A DNA stretch of 64,000 nt from Sorangium cellulosum (lineage in GTDB: Bacteria; Myxococcota_A; Polyangia; Polyangiales; Polyangiaceae): the NCBI RefSeq assembly GCF_004135735.1, contig NZ_CP012670.1, positions 2,046,001-2,110,000 of the forward strand. The letters are read 5' to 3'. Every line of letters starts with the position of its first letter. Position 1 is the first letter of the stretch. A model generated the notes under the pieces. The model saw only the letters and a list, made by a program, of their open reading frames with translations. It was not told the DNA's origin and made no database searches. Of the stretch, positions 7,705 to 14,432 are shown in pieces. A program made the translations under genes and the position numbers.

Positions 7705-9692
7705 CGCTGTCGCCTGCCTCGGGGGCGATCGTCGCCTGGCCATGGCTGGGCAAGGACGACAGGCGGGTCTGCGAGCGTGCCTGGGCAGCGCTGCTGGCCG
7801 CGGGGGCGCTCCGGAGCGGTGACGCGGCGTGGGGAGCGCCCGCGCTCTGCCGCGGCGTGGGCGGACCCGAGGGGCACCGCATCCCCTGGGCGAGCTGGGC
7901 CCTGCGGCTCTGCGCGCGCGCGCTCGCGCCTGCCGCGGCGGGGGACGCCGCCGTGGCGGTCGCCGTGGTGGCCGCCGGCGGCGTCGAGGGCGCTCCCGAC
8001 GCGCTCGCGCGGGGCGCGCTCGCCGCGCGCCTCCTCGCGCCGCACGCGGACGAGGCGCGCGCGCGCCGCTGGCTCCTTTGCCTGGCCGAGCACGCGGAGG
8101 CCTCGTGGCCGCGCAATCCGGCGGCCGCGAGCACCGGACCGGACGCGACGGCGGCGCGCCTCGCCTCCTGTGCCCGCGAGTCCGTCGCCCTCTGGACGGC
8201 GCCCGCGCTGTTCGCAGGCGACGATCTCGCGCCCGCATCCCGCTTCGGAGCGGCGGTGGCCACGCCGATCTGGCTGCTCGACGGGCTCGTGCGCCTCTGG
8301 CTCGATCCGGCCGCGCCGGACCTCGCGGCGCCGACGCTCACGCCGCTCCTCGCGCTCTGGCTGGGCGGCGCGGATCTCGCTCCTCCGCTGCTCCGCGCGC
8401 TCTCGGGCGAGCGCGCGTCGCCCGTGCGTCGCCTCGAGATCTGCAGCCTGCTCGCGAGCCGCCCCTACCGGGCCGCGCTCGCCGCGCGCGTGCAGGACGC
8501 GCTCGCGTCGGCGCGCGCGGCCCTGGAGAGCTCCCCGCGAGCGAGCCCGACCGAGCGCGGCCTGGCCGAGGCCGCGGCCGACTTCCTCGACGCGCTCGGC
8601 GAGCGCTTCCGGTTCTTCGAAGGGCTGATGTCGTTCCGCGATCTCCTCGGCGCCGGCGCGCGCCCGCGGCGCGGCCGGACGCCGGCCGACGCCGCGGGCG
8701 CGGATCTGCGCGCGGCGGTCGAGTTCCTCGTGGAGTCCTCGCCGTGGCAGGAGTCGTGGGAGGTGCAGCGCTTCGGCGTGCTCGGGTCGCCCGAGGAGCC
8801 GGTCGGACAGTGGTTCGTCCGGGCGACGATCCTGATGGCGCTGCTCGAGATCGGGGCGACCGGGCGCGACGTCCGCGCCGAGGCCGCGGCGCTGCTCGAC
8901 GAGATCCCGGCCGGAGAGCTCCGCTACTTCGGCGCGTTCCGCGAGCTCCCGCCGGACGCCGACGACCTCGCGATCATGCTCCAGCTCGTCGCCGCGACGG
9001 GCGCCGCGCGGGGGCGCGCGGAGACGTGGATCGAGGTCATGCTGGCCAACGTGGGCGACGACGGCATCGTCCCGACGTGGTTCTACCGCGGGCCCGCGGG
9101 GCCGACCACGCCGGGCGCGACGTGGGCCGGAGACGACTGCGCGGCGGTCCGGTTGAACCTCCTCGCGGGCCTCCTCTCGTTCGATGCGGGGCGGTTCGCC
9201 CGGATCATCGACGCGAACGCGCGGCGCGCGCTCGACGCCGCCTCGGCCGCCGGCGTCGAGGGGGCCGTCTTCTACGACGCCTCGTACACGGATCTCGCCT
9301 TCCTCCGCTTCGCGCGCCTCTACCGCGCGAGGGCAGCGGCCGCGCCGCGCGCGGCAGAGGTCGCCGCCGCCGAGTCCATCGTCCTGTCGCGGATGCTCGG
9401 GTCGCAGCGGCTCGACGGCGGCTTCGGGACGCCCCTCCGCACCGCCGCGTGCCTCGAGGGCGCGGCGATGATGCCGTCGCCCGAGCCGCTGCTCCTGGAG
9501 CGGGGGGCGCGTTACCTCGGTGAGCTCCAGCTCGTGGACGGCTCGTGGCCGGCCGAGCCGCTCTACCGGGTGCCGATGAAGGACGGGCGCGAGGGGCACC
9601 ACCTGGGCAGGGCGCTCACGACCGCCCTGTGCGCGCGCGGGCTCGCCGCGGCCCTCTCGCGGCTCGGGACCGGAGGGGAGCGGCGCGCATGA
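7701..9692 (+). CDS. Class II terpene-cyclase-like / squalene-hopene-cyclase-fold protein
   Basis: A 663-residue protein that starts at GTG 7701 inside the stop of the NHLP-like peptide gene. It has the look of an alpha/alpha-barrel cyclase. The motif PPDADDLAIM contains D-A-D-D at residues 419-422, the DxDD catalytic acid signature of class II terpene and triterpene cyclases. C-terminal repeats resemble the QW/prenyltransferase-squalene-oxidase repeat (LGSQRLDGGFGTPLRT, LGELQLVDGSWPAE). The N-terminal half is Ala/Arg-rich and more divergent. Known class II cyclases protonate an isoprenoid alkene or epoxide. Here substrate and partner are unknown, but the upstream class I-type gene suggests a split two-site system. 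The stop overlaps the adenylate cyclase start (ATGA). Confidence 0.66.
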   Translation: MTLSPASGAIVAWPWLGKDDRRVCERAWAALLAAGALRSGDAAWGAPALCRGVGGPEGHRIPWASWALRLCARALAPAAAGDAAVAVAVVAAGGVEGAPDALARGALAARLLAPHADEARARRWLLCLAEHAEASWPRNPAAASTGPDATAARLASCARESVALWTAPALFAGDDLAPASRFGAAVATPIWLLDGLVRLWLDPAAPDLAAPTLTPLLALWLGGADLAPPLLRALSGERASPVRRLEICSLLASRPYRAALAARVQDALASARAALESSPRASPTERGLAEAAADFLDALGERFRFFEGLMSFRDLLGAGARPRRGRTPADAAGADLRAAVEFLVESSPWQESWEVQRFGVLGSPEEPVGQWFVRATILMALLEIGATGRDVRAEAAALLDEIPAGELRYFGAFRELPPDADDLAIMLQLVAATGAARGRAETWIEVMLANVGDDGIVPTWFYRGPAGPTTPGATWAGDDCAAVRLNLLAGLLSFDAGRFARIIDANARRALDAASAAGVEGAVFYDASYTDLAFLRFARLYRARAAAAPRAAEVAAAESIVLSRMLGSQRLDGGFGTPLRTAACLEGAAMMPSPEPLLLERGARYLGELQLVDGSWPAEPLYRVPMKDGREGHHLGRALTTALCARGLAAALSRLGTGGERRA

Positions 9693-11128
9693 GCATCGAG
9701 AAGTCGCCCGAGATCGTGCGGATCCTCCACGCGCAGGAGATGCGCGGCGAGCGGATCGTGAACCACATCCGGTTCGCGTTCGCGCTGCTCTCGGTCTACA
9801 CGTTCGCGCACGTGTGGACGGTCAACACGCCGGCCGCCAACACGATCTTCGCGGTCCAGATCGGCGGGTACCTCGTCTACTCGCTCCTGCTCTACGCGTT
9901 CTTCCGCCTGCGCCCGGGCGTCTACGTCGGCTGGCTCAAGTACGTGAGCATCTTCGTGGATCTCGCGCTGCTCACGCTCACCGCGCTGGCGACGGCCAGG
10001 AACCACTCCGGCATCATCGAGTACTTCACGAGCTACCTGTCGACCGTCTACGTGCTCTGGAACCTGATGTCAGGCTTCCGCTACAGCCTGGCAGCGTGCC
10101 TGTACTCGGCGGGGCTGTCGGCCCTCTTCAACTCCGTCGTGCTCGCCGTGACCGTCTACACCGACGCGGTCCCGATCAGCCCGGTGTCCGTCTACGGCCA
10201 GAACGCCATCAACCTCGCGGACCAGTGCCAGCAGGTCCTCTTCATCGCGCTCCCGGGCGTCGTCGCCGGCATCATCGCGCGCATGTCGCGCAACCTGATC
10301 CTCCGCGCCGAGGTGGAGTCGCTGGCGCGCGCCCGGCTCGAGCGCGAGAAGCAGGAGCTCGGCCGTTACCTCTCGAAGGATCTCGTCGACTTCGTCCTCT
10401 CCGATCCGCGGCGGCTCAAGCTCGGCGGCACGCGCCGGCACGTCTCGGTGATGTTCACCGACATCCGCAACTTCACCCCGCTCGCCGAGTCGGTCGAGCC
10501 GGAGGTCGTGGTCTCGTTCCTGAACGAGTACTTCACGGAGATGGTCGACATCGTGTTCCGCTACGGCGGCACGCTCGACAAGTACATCGGCGACGGCCTG
10601 ATGGCGGTGTTCGGCGCGCCGCTCTCGGTCGAGGACGCGCCGAAGCGCGCCGTGATGGCGGCGATCGAGATGGTGCAAGCCCTCGAGCGCTTCAACCAGC
10701 GGCAGCACCTCGGCTGCGGCGAGATCAGGATGGGCGTCGGCATCGCCACCGGCACCGTCATCTCCGGCAACATCGGGTCGCTCCAGCGCATGGAGTACAC
10801 CTGCATCGGAGATACGGTAAATACGGCGTCGCGCCTCGAGCAAGCCAACAAGGAGCTCGGCTCCAAGATCATCATCTGTCAGGCGACGTACGCGGCCGTC
10901 AACGAAGCCATCCCGGCGCAGGCCACGGGCGCGGTCAGCATCCGGGGCAAGAACCGCCAGGTCCACCCCTACATCGTGGACCACGCCGACGTCTCGCCGG
11001 CGCGCCTCTCGGAGCTCCGGCGGCAGCTCCTCCAGGCGCCCCGCCGCATGGAGTCGATGCCGCCGCGGCCTGACGCGCCGCGCGTGCCGGTCGTCTGGAG
11101 CGGCACGGATCGCGGCGGGGCCCAGTAG
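9689..11128 (+). CDS. Membrane-anchored class III adenylate cyclase
   Basis: A 479-residue protein starting at ATG 9689, overlapping the upstream stop by 4 bp. The first 210 residues contain about six hydrophobic segments (for example FAFALLSVYTFAHVW, GGYLVYSLLLYAFF, FIALPGVVAGIIARM). A coiled-coil-like linker (ARARLEREKQELGRYLSKDLVD) leads to a full class III cyclase domain. Key residues are visible: metal-binding Asp in MFTDIRNFTPLAE, the adenine-specifying Lys and second Asp in LDKYIGDGLMAVFG, and the CIGDTVNTASRLE segment with the transition-state Asn and Arg. It should be an active adenylate cyclase making cAMP. Its place at the end of the isoprenoid/NHLP-peptide operon suggests membrane sensing tied to that pathway, which is inference. 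Confidence 0.9.
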   Translation: MSIEKSPEIVRILHAQEMRGERIVNHIRFAFALLSVYTFAHVWTVNTPAANTIFAVQIGGYLVYSLLLYAFFRLRPGVYVGWLKYVSIFVDLALLTLTALATARNHSGIIEYFTSYLSTVYVLWNLMSGFRYSLAACLYSAGLSALFNSVVLAVTVYTDAVPISPVSVYGQNAINLADQCQQVLFIALPGVVAGIIARMSRNLILRAEVESLARARLEREKQELGRYLSKDLVDFVLSDPRRLKLGGTRRHVSVMFTDIRNFTPLAESVEPEVVVSFLNEYFTEMVDIVFRYGGTLDKYIGDGLMAVFGAPLSVEDAPKRAVMAAIEMVQALERFNQRQHLGCGEIRMGVGIATGTVISGNIGSLQRMEYTCIGDTVNTASRLEQANKELGSKIIICQATYAAVNEAIPAQATGAVSIRGKNRQVHPYIVDHADVSPARLSELRRQLLQAPRRMESMPPRPDAPRVPVVWSGTDRGGAQ

Positions 11129-11140
11129 GCGGGCGCCCGC
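11129..11140. terminator. GC palindrome between convergent genes
   Basis: GCGGGCGCCCGC is a perfect 12-bp palindrome directly after the adenylate cyclase stop and 18 bp before the stop of the converging radical-SAM-like gene. It could contribute to transcription termination, but there is no T tract and such palindromes are common at this GC content. Confidence 0.2.
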
Positions 11141-11158
11141 GCGATCACCCCGGGGGCG

Positions 11159-12913
11159 TCACGAGGGCGTCGCGCGGAAGCGGCGCACCCGCGCCGAGCC
11201 CGGGCCGCCGTCCTGGGTCGAGAGGCCGAGCGCCGTGCGCGCCGGCGCGTGCAGGCGCTGGAGCACGCGATCGAGCAGGCGGAGCGCGCCGTCGCTCATC
11301 TTCACGCCGCGCGGCGAGCGGTAGCCGAACGCGACGCCGTCCACCACCTTGTACGCGTTCTCCGTGGGCGAGGCGGGGCGCATCTCGACCACCAGCGCGC
11401 CGTCGCGCGTCTTCATGATGACCACGATCTCGCCCGGGCGCGCCGAGGCCTCGACGAAGGTCCACCCGCCGGAGGTCGCCTCCTTGATCCCGAGCTCGAG
11501 CACGCGCTGCAGGTCCTGCCCGGCCGGCGCGAGCGTCGTCGCGCCCTCCACCCGGATCTCCCCGCCCGGCGGGACCACGCCGCTGCCGAGCGGCATGGCC
11601 GGCCGCCGCATCTCGCGGGGACCGGGGAACGACCACATGTCCGGCGTGATCTCCCCGCCCTCGCGGTACGCCATCTCGATGAGGCGGCTGCGCTCGCGGG
11701 AGAGCGCGTCCTCCGACCAGCCGAGGCAGGAGCGCATCATCAGCGTGAAGGGATCGAACCGGAGCTCGAACGACGCGGGCGCGCGCGTCATGAGGTCGTC
11801 CGGGAGGACGAGGCAGTGGAAGATGCGCACCTTGCAGGGCAGCTCGCGCGCGCGCTCGAGCGTGCGCCGGAACGTGACGGGGCCGTCGCCCGGCAAGCCG
11901 AGGAGGATGTCCACCTCGACGTCCGTGAAGGTCGAGAGCTCCTCGATGACCTTGGCGAACTTCGACTCCCGGAAGGGGCGCTGCGTGCCGTCGCCGGTGT
12001 CCTTGTTGAGCGGCGGCAGCCGCGCCTCGAGGTGCACGTGCGCGGCGCCGCGGAAGAACTCGAGGTGCTCGTCGTGCACGTGCTCCGGATCGATCGACGC
12101 CATCAGCGCCGCCTGCTTGAAGAAGCCGACCTGCTTCTCCGCGGCCACGAGGTTCCGGAACGCCTCGGCGTTCAGGTTGATCGGCGCGTCCACGATCTGC
12201 GCGCCCGGGGCGCCCGCGGCGCGGAGCGCCGAGAGCTCCTCGACGAGGTAGGCCTCCGAGAAGACGCCGGCGCCGGCGTTGCCCGTGGAGACCCGGCAGC
12301 TGGGGCAGCTCATGGCGCCGCCGCGGCAGATCTCGAGCGGGACCGTGCGATCGGTCGCGAGCAGCTTCATCCGGATCGGCGAGGGGAGCTCGTCGGGCGG
12401 GACGTGCGGCGCGTCGCCCGTCGAGACCCAGCCCTCGGCGGAGGGGACGTGCAGCCCCGGCACGGCGCGCAGCGCCTCGGGCGAGCGATCGCTCAGCCGG
12501 ACGACGTTGCGGAACGTGAGCTCGTCGCCGTGCACGAGGGCGCTGATGCACGCGGTGGCGTCGCGCCAGGGCGCGAGCGCGAACATCGCGGGGCGCGCCA
12601 GGGGGCCGGTGAGGATGATCGTGCGCTCCGGCCGGTTGCGTTGCAGGTGGCGAGCCACCTCGACGAACGTGGGGAAGGACCAGACGTGCGCGGCGAGGCC
12701 GATCACTTCGGCGTCCACGGTCTCGACCTCGGCGATCCACGCGTCGATATCCCTCGTCTGCGCATCGATCACGTGGATCGGCACGCCGGCGAGCTCGGGA
12801 TCGGCGAGCAGGGAAGCTTCGACACGACGGATCCCATGGCTGAACGGCGCTCCCCCACCGTCCGGCATGGTTGGCTCCATCGCGAGTAGCGCGACGCGGC
12901 GTTCGCCAGGCAT
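11159..12913 (-). CDS. B12-binding/radical-SAM-like protein with altered cysteine motif
   Basis: A 584-residue protein; the chosen start is the ATG at 12913, which gives the first beta strand RVALLAMEP of a Rossmann-like B12-binding domain (about residues 1-150, with VIGLAAHVWSF and TIILTGPLA strands). A radical-SAM-like TIM barrel follows. The cluster-binding site reads C-R-G-G-A-M-S-C-P-S-C (Cys196, Cys203, Cys206). Relatives typically have CRGC...CxxC, so the canonical first Cys of CxxxCxxC is Gly199 here. Barrel features include VDILLGLPGDGPVTF, and the C-terminus (about 450 on) is a separate small domain. The protein may use Cys196 for a shifted cluster (CX6CX2C) or may be a degenerate member. 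It converges on the adenylate cyclase gene. Confidence 0.68.
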   Translation of the reverse strand: MPGERRVALLAMEPTMPDGGGAPFSHGIRRVEASLLADPELAGVPIHVIDAQTRDIDAWIAEVETVDAEVIGLAAHVWSFPTFVEVARHLQRNRPERTIILTGPLARPAMFALAPWRDATACISALVHGDELTFRNVVRLSDRSPEALRAVPGLHVPSAEGWVSTGDAPHVPPDELPSPIRMKLLATDRTVPLEICRGGAMSCPSCRVSTGNAGAGVFSEAYLVEELSALRAAGAPGAQIVDAPINLNAEAFRNLVAAEKQVGFFKQAALMASIDPEHVHDEHLEFFRGAAHVHLEARLPPLNKDTGDGTQRPFRESKFAKVIEELSTFTDVEVDILLGLPGDGPVTFRRTLERARELPCKVRIFHCLVLPDDLMTRAPASFELRFDPFTLMMRSCLGWSEDALSRERSRLIEMAYREGGEITPDMWSFPGPREMRRPAMPLGSGVVPPGGEIRVEGATTLAPAGQDLQRVLELGIKEATSGGWTFVEASARPGEIVVIMKTRDGALVVEMRPASPTENAYKVVDGVAFGYRSPRGVKMSDGALRLLDRVLQRLHAPARTALGLSTQDGGPGSARVRRFRATPS

Positions 12914-13695
12914 CCATGGGAGTCTACCAGGGTGTCTCGCCTGTCGGGGAGTCCGTTCGTGCTCTCTGCCGGCGCGTACTTGCTGCTCACCCGGCTTGCA
13001 TCCGGAACGCAGCCGGGCTTCCATGCCGTCCGGGGCGGGATGAGGGGGACAGAAGGACGTACCGAGCCGGCGGAAGCCGGCGGTGTGCCCGGCTGCGCGC
13101 TCCACGGCCCCCTCGACGTGGCGCGTCGCGGCCGCGGCGCTCACGGATCCATCCGTCCGGACGGGTCGCGCCGCGTCTCTCGTCTCCCGTCGGGGATGCC
13201 CGGGCTGCCGTCGAGCGAGCGGGCGCATTCTCCGCGCGACGCGCGCCCAGGACGTGGCGGACAGGGGCGTGCCGCCCGTGCTGCGCTGCGCTGGTGGTAC
13301 GATCGACGCTTCAGCGAGCGGCGGCGGACGATCCGCCGCGCGAGGCTCACCTCGGCTGGGCGCAGATCTGTCCGAGAGCGGCTTCGCCCGGGCGCTCCCC
13401 TGCTGTACCATCGGCGTCGACACCGACGCCCGAGCACCGGATGCGTATGTCCCAACCCTCCCTGCTGGAGCTGCCCTGCCCGAGCTCCGTCGCCCCCGTG
13501 CAGATCCAGGGCTTCAGCGCCGGCGCTCGAGGTATGTACGGGCCTCGAACCCAGCGCGGCGCCGATCGCCGCAGAGCGACCTTCATGTGCCCCCTTCCTC
13601 GCAGATCGAGCCTGGTCAAGCGGACCCCGAGCATGGATTCAGGGCTTTCCCTGTTTCGCCGTGACGTCAGCCTTTCGCATAGTGATTGATGCACC
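12914..13695. other. 782-bp intergenic region without a supported gene
   Basis: Several overlapping open frames cross this stretch on both strands, but their translations are Arg/Ser/Pro-rich with no recognisable domain, no good ribosome site and no consistent third-position pattern. One hairpin is visible: GGCGTCG at 13413-13419 pairs with CGACGCC at 13424-13430 over an ACAC loop. The region lies between the radical-SAM-like gene (leftward) and a response regulator (rightward) and so must hold the promoters of both. It could also hide a decayed gene. Confidence 0.5.
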
Positions 13696-14067
13696 GTGCC
13701 TGCCACTCCCTTGAAGAGGATCCTCGTAGTCGATGATGATCCGGATATTCGAGAGACCCTCGCCGAGCTCTTGCAAGAGGAGGGGTACGCCGTCGCCTCT
13801 GCAGCCCACGGCGCCGAGGCCCTGAGCGCGCTCCGGACCGACCCGAGGCCCGGGCTCATCCTGCTCGACCTCATGATGCCCATCATGGATGGCTGGCAGT
13901 TCAGGGCGGAGCAGAAGAAAGACCCGGAGCTCGCGTCGATCCCGGTGGTGATCATCTCGGCGACCGGCCGCGACGAGTTCGTGTCCTCGCTCGGAGCGGC
14001 GCAGTTCCTCAAGAAGCCGATCAACCTCGAACAGCTGCTCGCCGCCGTCGAGCAGCACTGCAGGTGA
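13696..14067 (+). CDS. Single-domain response regulator (CheY-like)
   Basis: A 123-residue receiver domain with no output domain, starting at GTG 13696. The acidic pocket DDD (residues 13-15), phospho-acceptor Asp58 (LLDLMMP), a Ser/Thr in IISAT and Lys107 in LKKPI are all present, so it should be phosphorylated by a histidine kinase. Such proteins relay phosphate or act by direct binding. No kinase is adjacent on this strand; the nearest signalling gene is the converging CheB-CheR-PAS hybrid after the next small gene, a possible but unproven partner. Confidence 0.9.
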   Translation: MPATPLKRILVVDDDPDIRETLAELLQEEGYAVASAAHGAEALSALRTDPRPGLILLDLMMPIMDGWQFRAEQKKDPELASIPVVIISATGRDEFVSSLGAAQFLKKPINLEQLLAAVEQHCR

Positions 14068-14073
14068 CGGCCC

Positions 14074-14427
14074 GTGGTGCTCTTCGTCTATGGCACGCTG
14101 ATGCGCGGCGAGCGCGCGCACGAGCTGCTCGGGCGCGCGCGTTGCCTCGGGCTCGCCCGCACGGCCCCCCTGTTCGAGCTCGCCGATCTCGGCGCCTACC
14201 CGGCGCTCGTGCGCGGGGGCTCGACCGCGGTGGTCGGCGAGCTCTACGAGCCTGACTGGGAGACGCTCGCCTCGCTCGATATCTACGAGGGCTGCCCCGA
14301 CCTGTTCCGGCGCGAGTCGATCGAGCTCGACGGGGGCGGGCGCTGCGAGGCGTACCTGATGCCGGCGGGCCAGGCGATGCGATTGCCCCGGATCGCATCG
14401 GGGGACTGGAGATCGCGGGGAGGATGA
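14074..14427 (+). CDS. Gamma-glutamylcyclotransferase-like (AIG2/GGCT fold) protein
   Basis: A 117-residue protein starting at GTG 14074, six bases after the response regulator stop, so the two are probably cotranscribed. The N-terminal FVYGTLMRGERAHELL is the hallmark of the family (substrate loop YGTL, then a helix). GELYEPDWETLASLDIYEGCP contains the conserved Glu-rich region, and Glu at about residue 69 could be the catalytic acid. Members cyclise gamma-glutamyl amines or peptides to 5-oxoproline, but many bacterial ones have unknown substrates. Length is normal. Confidence 0.85.
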   Translation: MVLFVYGTLMRGERAHELLGRARCLGLARTAPLFELADLGAYPALVRGGSTAVVGELYEPDWETLASLDIYEGCPDLFRRESIELDGGGRCEAYLMPAGQAMRLPRIASGDWRSRGG

Positions 14428-14432
14428 GCGGG

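Noticed and set aside
12871..13714. Overlapping frames of 190-270 codons in the 12.9-13.7 kb gap
   Set aside because: Several incompatible frames with no domain, ribosome site or coding pattern.
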